Source: Blastomyces gilchristii SLH14081 (lineage: Eukaryota; Ascomycota; Eurotiomycetes; Onygenales; Ajellomycetaceae). Taken from it: a DNA stretch of 64,000 nt. A program made the translations under genes and the position numbers. The stretch covers positions 6,377,930-6,441,929 of the forward strand of contig NW_003101682.1 of the NCBI RefSeq assembly GCF_000003855.2, in the 5' to 3' direction. Below the pieces are notes generated by a model, which saw only the letters and a program-made list of their open reading frames with translations, was not told the origin of the DNA and made no database searches. Below, one piece after another: positions 1-11,770 of the stretch; position 1 is the first letter of the stretch, and each line of letters begins with the position of its first letter.

Positions 1-131
1 CGTAAACGCCAGTAAATAAAATCCTCTAAAAGTTAAATCCGTAACTGTAACGCCCCCAACCTCTCTCTCCATATAATCTTCCCACCCCCACTGGTATAGT
101 CCATATCACTCGAAAAGACAACGAAAACCCT

Positions 132-773
132 TCAATCCACCGCCTCCCCCTCCATCTCCTTAGCTAACGCAAACGCCTCTTCCATCATCTCCTCCTCTGA
201 CCTCGGCTCCCGTGTCTCATTATCAACGCCCGGAAACCTAGAGCGCTCCCTCTCCCTTTCCCTCTCCCTCTTTTCCTCCACCATCTCCCCCAAATGCCTC
301 GCGATATTCCCCTCCCGACCCTCCATCATTTCATAAATAGCATCAGAACCACCCCTGTGCTCCAAATCCGCCTTCCGCCTCGGTATTATATGCGCATGCA
401 CATGCGGCACCGTCTGCCCGGCTTCCGGGCCATCCTGGATAGCTATATTTAGGCTTGTGCCGTGGTATACGCGCTGGATCATGCGACCCACGCGTCGGAC
501 GGTTAGGAAGAGGTCGGTTGTTTCGCTAGGGGTGAGGTCGGTGACGCGCGGGACGCGCCGGAGGGGGCAGACGAGGACGTGGCCTGGTAAGAGGGGCTTG
601 AGGTTTACGAGGGCGAAGGAGAGGGGGGTTACGTAGAAGACCTGTTGGTTGTTGATGTTAGTTAGGAGTTGTGGGGTGTGAGTTTCCGGGGGCCGGGGGT
701 GGTGGGGGGAGCTTTCCTGTGGTGTCACTAAGAAAGGGCCGAAATATATTGGGGTTTTGGAGATTAGGGACAT
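132..773 (-). CDS. HNT2: Fhit-type HIT family dinucleoside polyphosphate hydrolase
   Basis: Histidine-triad hydrolase of the Fhit branch, which in characterised members cleaves Ap3A/Ap4A to AMP plus the other nucleotide. The diagnostic triad is visible as HVHAHIIPRR near the middle, preceded by SLNIAIQDG and by LKPLLPGHVLVCP, the usual Fhit core. I chose the ATG at 773 because MSLISKTPIYFGPF matches the family N-terminus. The upstream in-frame ATG at 914 would add 47 residues with no family character. A likely 87-bp in-frame intron (642-728) interrupts the core; with it removed the protein is about 184 aa, otherwise 213 aa. The C-terminal tail is acidic and contains a run of alternating Arg-Glu. 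It lies downstream of RAD4 on the same strand with about 310 bp between them. The substrate is inferred from family membership only. Confidence 0.87.
   Translation of the reverse strand: MSLISKTPIYFGPFLVTPQESSPHHPRPPETHTPQLLTNINNQQVFYVTPLSFALVNLKPLLPGHVLVCPLRRVPRVTDLTPSETTDLFLTVRRVGRMIQRVYHGTSLNIAIQDGPEAGQTVPHVHAHIIPRRKADLEHRGGSDAIYEMMEGREGNIARHLGEMVEEKRERERERERSRFPGVDNETREPRSEEEMMEEAFALAKEMEGEAVD
642..728 (-). other. probable in-frame intron of the HIT gene
   Basis: On the minus strand the segment starts GTGACA and ends CAACAG, with a branch-like CTAACTAAC about 20 nt before the acceptor. It is 87 bp, a multiple of three, and has no stop, so the open frame reads straight through it. The encoded Pro/His-rich stretch has no counterpart in Fhit proteins, where the sequence after GPFL passes directly into the V-F-x-x-TPLSFALVNLKPLLPGH core. 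Removing it restores that continuity. The donor GTGACA is weak, so this remains a prediction. Confidence 0.6.
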
Positions 774-1086
774 TGTGAAATAGGCGTTTCTGGTACCAGG
801 GAAGTGTACGAGCAAGCAGTTGAATATACGGTGGGACGACAATGTGGTGGGAGTGTCCTGAGGAATTGCAGGTCTGGCGGATTGTGATGGCCAAGCAAAG
901 CCCCGGGGTTTCAAGGGCTCCTGTTTTGCAAGGAAAATATTTTGTCAAATACACACATATACATGATATTATAATTTTATAATATTTTTTCTATTTCTAT
1001 ATGCAATATGCCCGTTTAAACTACCAATCCAGTGTTTTGTGATAAAAAAGACTTATCTTCAGTCCAAATCCAAGTACTGTCAACTG
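774..1086. other. intergenic region between RAD4 3' end and HIT gene
   Basis: About 310 bp that must hold the RAD4 terminator and the HIT promoter. The part near 950-1000 is AT-rich. I see no further gene. Frames open here (up to 954 on the minus strand) are extensions or shadows of the HIT frame. Confidence 0.5.
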
Positions 1087-3552
1087 TCAGGGCGTTGAAC
1101 GAACAGAGATAACAGATACAGCATCACTCAACTCAGATGTTGGATCGATGTCGCTTCCGCCACAATCTGCATCTCCGATATCACTTGCTATCCGCGACGT
1201 AGATTCTTCTTCCCTCTCATCAACTATGTCCCCGTCATGCGCCAGCTCACCATCCTCACCAGGCAATAAAAACCCACCGCCCTCATCAACAGGTTCCCTC
1301 CTTCTGTCTTCCCATTCAAAGCCAGTATCGACAGGAGGAATATTGCGATCGAATCGCCCGTTACCATTGGCAAACGGATTCTGCTCCTCCCCATCACCAC
1401 CACTCCCATATTCCGCCTGAATGCGCTCAGCAATCCGCAGCCCCATAATGAACTTCCTCCACGTCGAAAGAATAAGTTTATCATGCTTCAGTTTTTCCCT
1501 TTTACGCCGTTCAGCATCCTCTGCGCGCCAGGCATCCTTGACAAGGCCCGCGTTCTCAGATGCCACAACCACCCCTTCAATGACGGGCACGGCCATTTTA
1601 CTCCCGAACTCAAACCCAGTAACCGCCTCCGCGTAATCGACGCCTAGCTTCTTGCAGATCCGCACCGTCCCGCGCCAGGGGATGTGTGTCGCGCCTTTTG
1701 GGATCATAGAAGGGACGAAGCAGTCGATGTTCCCGTAGGCATTTTTCGGGATCTTCCCGTCCTTAATTTGTGGGGGAATGATGTATTCTGTCTGATAAAG
1801 GGCGTATAAGCCCTGTTTTTGCTTCTCACCGCTCTCCCGTTCTGCCTCCTCAACTTCACGTTGCCGCGTTATTGTTACTGCGCGTATTGGGACAAGCTTC
1901 AATGGGGCTTCTCCGACCTTAATCTGCCGACCTTCCTTGTGCCAGCTTTCCGCGGAAAGACACTTCTCAACGTCTGACCTCTTATAAACTTTTTCCTCTT
2001 TCATCTTGTCTCCCTTGCCCGAGGTAAAAGTTCGGACATGCCGTGCGCCGGGCCGTATAGCCTCCTCACGACGTAGAAACCGCTCAAGGACAAACTCCGT
2101 AGAACTCCGTAGGCTCTGTAATGTATCTCCTTCCTTCTTTTGAATCTTTTTCTCAGGCTGGTTCGGAATGAGATCCTTCGCATCCTCCTTCTCGTCAACG
2201 ATAGTTCGCTTGTCCTCTGGCCGTACGTATCCCCTCATTGCACCTTTGAACCAATCGTAGAAGAAATATCGCGCGGGCCCTCTACCGCCATGCATGGGGA
2301 TCTTCTCAACAGGCATGCGGAAACCCTTGGTCTTCCCCGGCCAGGTATGCCGCTTGAGATATCTGGTAGTGACATCTTTGGCGGTTGCGTCTGGTGAGTA
2401 TGCGACCACATATGCAATTACTTGCTTCGCCTTTTCAGCTTTAATGCCGCGCGGTTCAAATGAGGATAAAAGCTCAGGCGTTGTCGCGACAGCATTGGTG
2501 CTCGGTAAAATTAGAGCCTCAACTGGAATTATTTCATGTGTGACTGGTGAAACCGCCTCAGTCCAATATATTGGGAAGGGAAGATCGCTGTCAAATCTCT
2601 TGCCTGTAACTAGATTATCTTTCTTCTTTAATCGCCGCATACTAGATTTGGGCGACGGGGCGTCGGCATCACTACTTCCTTCACTGGCGGTTAGTAGCAC
2701 TTCTGCAGCAACCCCCGTCGCCGTCGCCGTCGCCATTGCCGCCTCCTGTTCCTTTACGCGATAGTTTTCCACTTTCGTCCATCCAAATCCGAGAGGTTGT
2801 AGACTGGCGACCATCCTTGCTTCAATATTCAGCGCCCTTAGCAAAGCAGTAAACAGCTGCGCACCTACGTCCCGCGAGCCTTCAGAGCGACATGCCATGT
2901 CGCGAAACTCATCTAGATTCCCAATCCGCTCACCATGGTCATATTTATCATGGTCACCTTTGTGGAAAGAGCGGATTTCCTCCTGAAGCGTCGCGATAGG
3001 TCGATACCCCATTTTCCGTAGCCCAGGAGCTGTAGTTTTGAAACGCTTCCTCCAGTACGCGGCAAGAACCCTCAGAAGCTGGATTGTGGGATCTCCCCCG
3101 CTCAAATCTGGCTGGCCGGGCTCTAGACGAGAAGCCTCTTCCCCCCAGTCTCGTTGCCGTTTGTTACTTTTCTTCTTATCCTTCCCTTTCCCTTTTCCGA
3201 TATTGGGCGGGGGCTCAGGTTGTTTCCGGCCAGCGGCAATCTCCCATTTCTCGATTTCCTTCTTGATAGCGGGTGGTAACTGGTCTCGCAGAATCTGATG
3301 GAGTTCTGTGTCATTGATCCACCAGTTACGGATGGCATTGTGGAATAGGAGGAACTGCACGTGCATGCAATGTGTTTGGATGCGTATCTCCCGTTCAATC
3401 TTGCTGGGGCCTTTCTTGCCCGGAGCTACGGGGTCTGTAAGTGTGGTGTGATTCTTTTCCAGTGTAAGCTCGAGGTCTTGCGGCGCTGTAGAGCTTTTCG
3501 GTGTAACGGGAGTTGACGCTGAGGTCGCCTGCAGCGCATCTTCCCAGTTCTC

Positions 3553-3600
<48 letters not shown>

Positions 3601-3810
3601 GTCTGTTTTATGTCCTTGGTTCCCTTCATCCGTATCTGTGGAAGCTAACGAGGTCAAGGGTGATTCAGAGTCGTTATCAGACAATCCCGCTGCGATTTCG
3701 TTCGCATATTCTCTTGTTGATGGTCCTAGATCTGCGAGTTCAAGCGCAGGACGCTTGTTGGGGAATGGCTCTTCGGACAGTCCCCGTTTCCGGGGTAGGA
3801 ATGGAGGCAT
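1087..3810 (-). CDS. RAD4: Rad4/XPC DNA damage recognition protein (nucleotide excision repair)
   Basis: Single-exon 907-aa protein, the expected size for fungal Rad4/Rhp41. With Rad23 the family recognises helix-distorting lesions in the nucleus and starts global-genome excision repair. Order: an acidic N-terminus with 16 consecutive Asp (residues 70-85); a Lys-rich basic linker (about 205-222); the Rad4 transglutaminase-like fold (about 240-530, with GAQLFTALLRALNIEARMV and the YFFYDWFKG motif); then the beta-hairpin domains BHD1 (about 565-620, including AIRPGARHVRTFT and SAESWHKEGR), BHD2 (about 622-685) and BHD3 (about 690-765, including GNIDCFVPSMIPKGATHIPW). An acidic tail follows. The start ATG at 3810 is the first in frame and gives a Pro/Arg N-terminus. 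Codon use and GC are normal despite the hypermutated block beginning about 430 bp upstream. Confidence 0.95.
3556..3600. repeat. (ATC)15 trinucleotide microsatellite in RAD4
   Basis: Fifteen perfect ATC units on the plus strand, read as GAT (Asp) on the coding strand. Together with one GAC codon they make the 16-Asp tract of RAD4. Perfect repeats of this length usually vary between isolates; a length change alters only the acidic tract and keeps the frame. Confidence 0.95.
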
Positions 3811-4230
3811 ACTCTGGCACCACTCAAGAATATGTTATCTTGCAGCGGCATTACCGCACATTCGTCTTATTGTCAAATCATTATATGGTGCTTTACGTGT
3901 GTGCCATGTGGCCCAAGGAGAAGCTTTCGTGCTGATACGTAAGTTCTCTCGTCGCAAGGTTTCGAAGCTGACTCCTGTTGCCGCGAGATGTCCATGAATG
4001 AAGAAAGCCCAAGGTCACATGACCTTGATTGATTGCGCCGGCATACATTATCTCAGCAAGCTCATACGCTTCTGTAGGATAGTACAAGAACATAATATAG
4101 TGGTGGGTCACGTGATCTAGTGGGATCGCTAACCGCAACAGCCGTAACGGCCACCCCCCCTCGAGATAACAAGAATCACATACAAAAACACCCAATCCAC
4201 CAAGATAGTCTGTCAAAACCAAATACAAAT
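3811..4230. other. RAD4 upstream region, transition to AT-rich DNA
   Basis: GC-normal to about 4.2 kb, then an abrupt change to AT-rich sequence. It should hold the RAD4 promoter. A 111-codon frame on the minus strand (3893-4228) has no recognisable features and I do not call it a gene. Confidence 0.5.
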
Positions 4231-4239
4231 GTAAAATTA

Positions 4240-7200
4240 AGCATTCCCAACTTTTACATATGTAAGACCTAGTGAAATCATGAATTGTATAAATATCACA
4301 TTGTTTAGAGATTTAATAAGTTCATTCACTATTATCTGAGTAGTGAAAATATATTTTAAATTAATAATTCTCTGATTCAACTATCAATATGAAAAATGAA
4401 AACATATATATAGATATTGACAGCAAATTCAAGATCACTTAGCAGAGTTATTAAGTAATTATATTAGATCTTTGCTATAGAATTCAGACTGTATAGACTA
4501 TTCTCAATTACATAGACAAGTATTTTCAGCAAATCTGTCTTAAATTCAGTAAGTTGTCTTATATAGATCTTCTTAGTGAGATGCTTATATAGATATATTA
4601 TTACTATATTCACTTAACAGAGTATTTAACTATGTAGTACTACTATTATAAAAAGAATATAATTGATAGTATCAGTGATAATAGAAGTATAGATCTCTTC
4701 TCTAGAATTCTTCTTAAGTCAGTTATTATAAATCACTCAATGTAATTTTTTAAGAATATTATCAGAATCAGTATTCAGATCTACAGATCTATCTTTCTTA
4801 AAAAATACTTAATAATCTGAAGTAATTGATTTATTTCTCAGAATATCAGATCTAGAGATCAAACTTTATATATTATATCTTTTCAGATTGATAATCTTAT
4901 ATTATATAAACTTCTTTTAATAATCTTTTACTCTCTTTAAGTGAGATGTAACATTCTTATAGAACTTCAGAAGATTATCTGTAATAAGACTTAAAATATA
5001 TATAGTCAGTAATTTCACAGACTGTAATTATATAGTATTCAGATTATTAATATCAGAAGTATCTTTATTATTAATCAGATAAATATTAGATTTCAATTCT
5101 ATAATATAATTAATAAGTGTTATAGATATAATAACTGATTCTGATTTTTCAGTAATTGAAAATCTTATATCACTACTGATAATAATCTTATCAAATTCAG
5201 AATTTTATAGATAATAGATTAATATATCACTGAATTCAATAATATAATAGAAATCAGTATATAAAGAAAGCTTATTCACAGACTTCTAAGATTTATATAA
5301 GTGAATACAAATCTCTGTACTCAATCAGTGAAAATGTCTTACATTTGATAAGATGTTCATAAGTGTATATTAAGAAATCTTATATGAACTTAAAATTACA
5401 GAAGTCTCTACAGTAGAGAGTCAAAATGTTAAGTTGTAAAGAACTATAGATATGAGAGTATTATTAATTATTATAATTACTATCTCTAGAACATCTGCTC
5501 AGAACTTCTTAGAGAGATTATCTTTTAAAAGAGCAGCTCTAATCTGTCTTATAATAGTGTAGATCTCATATTCAGAAATATTATCTTAGTGTAATGAATA
5601 AGATATTATTGATTTTCATTTAATATCATATAAATTCATGACTGTATGTATATATATGAATTAGAAAACATTATTAATATCAGTTTATAGAAAAGCAGAA
5701 GCTGTATATCTGAAATTACTCATGAATCTGAGTCACAACTCAAAGTATTGAACAGTCTTATTCTTGAACTTTAAAAAATATACTCAATAGTAGTGAGTTG
5801 CATCATAGATAATAAGCATTCAGTATTTAATTTTCTGATGAAACTCTAAGAAATAATCAGAGAGATCTTTCAATGTATATTTATTATCTATAAGAATAAT
5901 AATATGAATCTTCTTAATAAGTTGAATAGATCTAGACATCAGTATTTTTAAATAATTTTATTATATACCTGTCTTAACACATTCTTTGCAAAAGAACTCA
6001 GTCTTAGAATCTTTAATTATAACTTCAGTATGAGAATCCTTGATTATAGTAATTATAGTATTATTGTGAATATAAATGAGATTACAGTACTGAGATTACA
6101 GTGCTAGTTTAAAAGAGTTCTTAATATCTTTGTATTCTTAAAATCTATATTCAGAACTGCAGAATCAATATTATTAACAGTAATAACAGCAGTCACAGAA
6201 AGAATAACTTTTCAGTTAAAATTATATTCATAAGATATCATAATATACTTGACTGCCTTGTTGAGATGATCAGAAATCTCATTGAACTCTTATTCAGTAA
6301 TTATATATATGTTATTCTGAGTGATTTGAACTGTATGAAAAATAAAAAAATAGTGAAAGATAATGTAAATTGAAATCTCTGATCTTCAAGCTTTATAAAT
6401 AAGAGCAGGTTAACTATAATAATACAAATATAGTGAACATTCTGCAAGTTAACATCATTACTCTTAATCTTCAAGATAATAGTTTCAATCTTCTTAACAA
6501 ACTCAGTTCTCTCAGTTTCAGAATTAACAGAGATGTTATTATTAAAAGATTTAATATTTGAAAAAGAATGAAGCTTACTTATCATATTCAGACTTGTACA
6601 TGTGTTCAAATATCAAGATCTAGAGAATGGTTTTTCAGTGACTGTGAAAGAGAAATAGAACTCAATCTTTGTAATTACTACATTTACTGCTGATTGAGAA
6701 CTTATTAAGTCATTCTTCTTCTCTTTCTTTTTATCATCATTCTTCTTGTTCATCTTCTTTTTCTTTTTATCAGAGTGTAAGATGAAACACCTGTCAACAG
6801 TATATTCATGTCTTTTACAGTGAGTGTACTTTTATACAGTTATGCTTTTATTCTTATCTTTATTCTTATTGTTTTTCACAGTCACAGAATCAGTCTGAGA
6901 CTGCTTCTTTCACTCAGTGATACTCTTTTTGAACATTAAATTAATCAGTTACTTTATTAAATTATTAATATTAATATTAACAATGAGTTCTTAGTCAGTG
7001 AAGAAAAACTCATTCAGATGTATCTTGATAAATAGTTTTTAATAATCTTGTAGATTGTTAAGAAAAAGATTTTAATATACATCTTCAATACTCTGACAGA
7101 GCTCTTTGTGATGAGTAATAAAATAGTGAAAATGTCTTTAAAAAGTAAGATAATCACTATTCTTAACTTGTAATTTTGTTAATTTTTTGAAGATATTAAC

Positions 7201-7321
7201 ATGTTCTTCAGTCAGTGATATTATATATTCAATATTAATCTTATCTCATAGAGCTGCAGTATTATCAGCTTCTAAGGTTTTAATAGTGATTTAAATATTT
7301 TTAACAAGGCTTGATAGTATA
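4240..7321 (-). mobile_element. hypermutated Ty1/Copia retrotransposon relic (gag zinc knuckle, protease, integrase)
   Basis: Reading the minus strand from right to left gives the Copia order. A zinc-knuckle remnant near 6.8 kb reads THCKRHEYTVDRCF, with the first Cys mutated to Tyr. Next comes the region after the protease, 6609-6301, with NLLLFIKLEDQRFQF, resembling the Copia 'NLLS..KLED.G..F' block. Integrase-core remnants lie at about 5.8-5.3 kb (VYFLKFKNKTVQYFE; then SEYEIYTIIRQIRAALLKDN). Stops occur throughout, mostly TGA where Trp is expected. I could not find LTRs. The left end coincides with the AT/GC boundary. MITE-1 interrupts it on the right and the remainder probably continues past 7843. 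Confidence 0.75.
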
Positions 7322-7835
7322 TAGACTGACCGTGTAACCGTATGACTGTGTCTGAGATCAGAACTAGAATTTTTGATAGTCTTATTATCAATTCAACTAA
7401 TCTCATTACACAGTTTTAACATTAGATAGTAGTCTCATACTGTCTCAGTGAGACTTACTGTCTAATCTTATCACATTTTTCAAATAAGATTATGATTTTC
7501 ACTTCTCAATTTAAATTATTTTTATTGCTTTAAATGACTTTAAATCTCATTTGAGTGTTATCAAAAAGTGTTACTTTTTAAAAATTTAAACATAGTGTAA
7601 AAAAAACCTTCAAATGTCTAAAAATAGTAACTTTATGTCAAGAATGAAACTAAATGAGATTAAATGAAATCACTTTCTCATTTTTTTCAAGTCATGATTT
7701 CATTTTGAGATTTGATATATTGTTACTTTGCAGGTTTTTTAAATGACTAGTCTCAGCAGAATTCATATCAAGAAATATATGAGATTAGATTAAATGAGAT
7801 TAAATGTGAAATTCATAATCTCAGCAGTCAGTCTA
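7322..7835 (+). mobile_element. MITE-1, hAT-derived non-autonomous element
   Basis: 514-bp member of a four-copy family; the others are 15668-16173, 29826-30331 and the split copy 12298/30668. Ends are TAGACTGACCG and its imperfect inverse CAGTCAGTCTA. It carries an 8-bp insertion near the left end relative to the 506-bp copies. Flanks are ATAGTATA (7314-7321) and ACAGTATA (7836-7843), an 8-bp target-site duplication with one C/T difference that fits hypermutation after insertion. The sequence is strongly AT-shifted, so this is among the older copies. It sits inside the Copia relic. Confidence 0.88.
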
Positions 7836-7843
7836 ACAGTATA

Positions 7844-9430
7844 TATCTATATAGAGACTTGAAACAAATCTTTCACTTGTTAGAATTAATATAATGTTTA
7901 AAAAAGCTTTCTTATTAAGTTTTTAATAAAATGTTAATTTCATTAATAACTTCTGCATTAGTTAACATATTAACATATCAGACTTTATAATTAAAGCTAT
8001 TAAATGTGATCACTGATTTAATATCTAGTATATATTTAACTTTCTTTTAATATTTCTACAACTCATCTCTCATGATATCTTGTAAGCTTTATACAGAAAC
8101 AGATATAGTAAGATATTATATAATTTCAGTTATAGTTATTTAATTCTGAAGTATTATCTGTATCAAATTCATAAAATTGTCTGCGGTATAATAGATAGAT
8201 TGATTCAGATCATCATTAAAAGTCAGTATTCTGAAGATGAGAGATAGTGAAGAATTTAATAAGTTAAAATAAACAGATTCTATAGATAAATATTAACTTT
8301 GCTTTTCTTTATTCTGAAGCTTCTTCATTATTTCATTATTAAATTTCATACTCTGATGAAAACTGATCTCAGTCTTATCTTACAAGTCAGAAACCTTCTT
8401 ATAATAAGTAATTATTCTATTAATAAGTTATCTAGTAGAGTGAGTAATTCTGAGCCTTGAGCTAAACTCTGAAGTAATAGATATATTACTTATATCAAGA
8501 TAACTCTACTTCTCTTTACAATGAAGAACATACTTTTTCAAAAGTATATAAATCTACTGACTGATAGATTCAGAGAAAATGAAATATCTGTAATAAAAAG
8601 TAAGAGTCTTTTTAAAAAAGATAAACTATTCTTATTAAAAATATTAATATAATATTCTAAAAAGAAAAACATGTCATTCAGACTATAATCTATAGAATAG
8701 TTAAAGATTGTATTAATAGATCTATTTATAAGAATATAATATAGTAATAAGTTATATAATTTAGTAAGATTACTAATTATAACAGTTATATCAGTTAATA
8801 GATTCTTCAGATATTTATTATCATTTTAATACTGAATTAATAATTATATTATAAGCTAGTCTCAAATAAGTAATAAGCTAACTTAAATAGTAAAATTAGA
8901 TTATATAAGTAATAATATTTTATAAAGTATCTGAAAAGAAACAGTTTCTGATTATTAATAATATAAGAATAATTTACTTAGTACTTTAAGTATAAAAGAG
9001 AATTTTAACTTAATTTCATAAATTCATTATTTCTATATTATTTTAAAATCTTAGAATAATAATATTCTTATAATATATCTGATTTTTATATTCATATCTT
9101 AAGTTCTTAGAATAGAAGTATTATTTTAAAGTTAACTAATGTATTTTTGAATACAGTAATTTTAATTCAATTTCTCATATAAAAAAAAGCTCTTAGAAAT
9201 TCTGAGATTAAAAAATATAATTATTTTCAAGAGTATATATCTATCTTAAATATAGATTTTTTTAAAATATTAAAGAAATATTTCTATTCTTCTTCTCTTT
9301 AGCTATAAGCTAAGGTGATTTTCAAATCTCAAAGATATGTGAGTATATAGTAATAGAAAGTCAAAGTTGAAGAATCTGAAAAATTCTTATAAATCTCAGA
9401 AATCTTCATTGAAGATGAAACTGTTTCTTC
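7844..9430. other. AT-rich hypermutated repeat DNA, not identified
   Basis: No frame longer than 60 codons and no motif I recognise. Its position beyond the MITE suggests the 5' part of the Copia relic (gag N-terminus and possibly LTR) plus other decayed repeat. GC returns abruptly to normal at about 9430, near CAGATCCTCTGACAAGG. Confidence 0.4.
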
Positions 9431-10005
9431 TCAGATCCTCTGACAAGGATTGCTCTGAGCACATGACTTGTATCAAAAGTAGGTTAGTGTCATGCCAGAT
9501 TAGTTAATAATGCTGCAACCTGTTCAAACCGAGCCAGAGGGTCTGAGCCCGCTGAGATAAGGCATACAATTTAATGCTTGTCTATGTACGGATTAGAATT
9601 TCTTGACTGACCCATTGATTTAACCTGGACCTGGAGAGTATGAATGATGGCCTTGACTAGAGCGTATCTCATTGAAATCAATAGAGGGGTTGCTGAGGCG
9701 TATGTTAAAGAAGCGAGTTGTTGGTGTTTGTTGTTCGGACAATGAATGCTTTACTCGTGAACAGGATTCAGGGTAACGTAACCCGACCATTGTGTTCCTA
9801 GTTTGCGGAGTAGACAGAAGTTTGGAGCTGGTCGGGACCTCGGCGGGGTAAATATCAGGCAATTCAAAATATTTAGTAGTCAGGTAAAAACAGTAAACCT
9901 CTTCCTAAGACACAACACAGCCAGCATCTCTCAACAACTCCATATACGCCGGATACCATTCCATTATTTTCCAGAAGAAATCAATACACACCATTTGACC
10001 TGAAA
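9431..10005. other. GC-normal upstream region of the CoA-binding gene
   Basis: Single-copy-looking DNA of normal composition that should carry the promoter of the gene at 10006. An 80-codon minus-strand frame (9620-9862) has no family features. No RNA gene was found. Confidence 0.5.
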
Positions 10006-10574
10006 ATGGAGGCCGCTGCAAAACTTTTCTTCTCCTCTCCACGATTCGCCGTCGCCGGCGCCAGCACCGATCCCAGCAAGTTTGGCTACAAGAGTGAGTT
10101 ATATATATAAGCAATCCACACGGGTGAAAAATGAAAATAAGCCATTTGATGTTCCTGGATGCTCATAGTAACATTTCACCACGAATAGTCCTCGCCTGGT
10201 ACCACCAGCACTCCCTCCCCGTCACTCCCTTGAACCCGCGGGCCTCCGAAATCCCCCTGCCCTCAAAGACATACAAGACTGTCCCGTCGCCCTCCGCTCT
10301 CCAGGTGCCTACCCAGACATCTCTCTCCATCGTCACCCCACCCAAAGTGACGCTGGCGGTCCTGAAGGAGGCAAAGACGTTGGATATCCCCGCCGTGTGG
10401 CTACAGCCGGGAACCTTTGATAACGAGGTGCTAGAGTACGCGCGGAAGAACTTCAAGGCGGCGATTGCGGGGGAGGAGGCGGGCAGTAATGGGAGTGAGG
10501 GCTGGTGTGTGCTTGTTGATGGGGATGATGCGTTGGAGGCCGCAGGGGTGAGTTGGACAGCGCAGAAGCTGTAG
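10006..10574 (+). CDS. CoA-binding (Rossmann-fold) domain protein
   Basis: Two exons, 10006-10093 and 10189-10574, give 157 aa with the frame preserved. This length is normal for the single-domain CoA_binding_2 (YccU-like) family. The N-terminal FAVAGASTDPSKFGYK carries the family's Gly-Ala-Ser nucleotide-binding loop and continues across the intron as ILAWYHQHSLPVTPLNPR, the second conserved strand. Later come the strand-helix blocks LSIVTPPKVTLAVLKEAK and AVWLQPGTFDNEVLEYA. Members bind CoA or a related nucleotide; no specific reaction is established for fungal ones. The ATG at 10006 is chosen because the 88-nt first exon supplies the conserved N-terminus; the ATG at 10131 lies in the intron. 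The gene sits alone in a roughly 1.4-kb GC-normal island between hypermutated blocks and has no RIP-like damage. Confidence 0.88.
10094..10188 (+). other. intron of the CoA-binding gene
   Basis: 95 bp, donor AAGA|GTGAGT and acceptor GAATAG|TCCTCG. Splicing joins TACAAGA to TCCTCGCC, giving Y-K-I-L-A-W-Y and restoring a continuous family match. The intron contains in-frame stops, so read-through is excluded. Confidence 0.9.
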
Positions 10575-10865
10575 TAGTTTTGGGTGTTGGTTTTGATGGT
10601 GGACAGATTGCTTGCGAACAGAATTTTCCCAGCGCTCTGAAATTAGTAGCAAAACACTGCCAAGAAATCAAAATATACATGTTTCTCTGAATCATTCAAT
10701 TATCATTCAATATGCATCTTTTTCAATTAAATATCACTCGTACACATCTTTCTTATATTTATCATCAAAGTCATGCATATTGTTCGACAGGATTGCGGGC
10801 CGACCGCTTCGGCCCACACGCTCGCTGCGACCGCCAATCCACGTGATCGGCGATCGCAAGCTCCG
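10575..10865. other. downstream region of the CoA-binding gene
   Basis: About 290 bp of 3' flank. The last ~70 bp (from about 10795) are GC-rich, with CGATCGGCGATCG-like words, and end exactly where a hAT terminus begins. No gene seen. Confidence 0.45.
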
Positions 10866-11750
10866 TAGACTGACCGTGTGACCGTCGTGTCTGGGACCAG
10901 GACCAAACTTTACAGTTGTCACATTGCCTAAAAGCATTACTTCTGATCATGGTTTATGTTCATCATGATTTCAAATCACATTATTTCAAATATTAAAGAT
11001 CTCAGATTCACTTTTCAAATAAAAATCTAGTCTTAGATAAAGAATATATTTAAATTCTTAGTTACATTTTCATTCTGATTTCATTATTAAGAATGATATT
11101 AAATAAGACTATAAAATCATTTCTTACTTATATAATATTATAATATAGTACTCATTTGTTAAAAATTTAATAAAGAGTGTTATTAAATATTATTACTTTT
11201 CTAAATATAGATTATAATTTATATAATTTTAATTATAAAAAAATATAAAATATAAAAAAAAAATAAAAAATAAAAAATAAAATAAAAACAAGAAAAAAAT
11301 TATAATAAAAAAAAAGAGAAAGAAAAAAAGAAAAAAGAAAAATAAAAAAAATCAAGATTATAAAGTTATAGAACTTTTAAAATACTTACTTCTCAGAGTT
11401 TTTATAATATTTATTATTAACTATATATCTTTTATAGTAAGAATAACACAGCTGTAATACATTATTATTTTAATATTATCTAATAAATAATCAGTATATA
11501 TCAGTATAAATATGAATAATTAGAAAATATATACTTAAAAAGTGTAATTAAAGTGAACTCTGCTATCACTTAAATAATATTAAGAATAGAATACTGAAAT
11601 TAATAATTCTCTTCATTAATTTCATAAATAAGATATATAAAGATAATCTTAAGAAATATATAATTCTCTGACTTCTGATAAAAACAGATCTCACAGAGAG
11701 ACTCTATTTTCATAATATCAGAGACTGAGTATTATTAAAAAGTGTTACTT
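10866..11750 (+). mobile_element. 5'-terminal fragment of the hAT transposon family
   Basis: Begins with the terminal repeat TAGACTGACCG and then matches, with C/T and G/A differences, the reverse complement of the right end of the hAT element at 39429-52882 over about 0.9 kb. The match includes the A-rich tract at about 11225-11350 and the block ending near 11750. The resemblance stops there and a LINE tail starts at 11771, so the rest of this copy is missing. Only the first ~60 bp escaped heavy mutation. No TSD partner was found. Confidence 0.8.
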
Positions 11751-11770
11751 TTATATAATATATATATACT

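Noticed and set aside
3893..4228. 111-codon minus-strand frame upstream of RAD4
   Set aside because: No recognisable motif; lies in the promoter region and ends at the AT-rich boundary. No supporting evidence of coding.
9522..9530. GTTCAAACC resembling a tRNA T-loop
   Set aside because: The flanking bases cannot form a T-arm stem and no acceptor or anticodon arm is found nearby.
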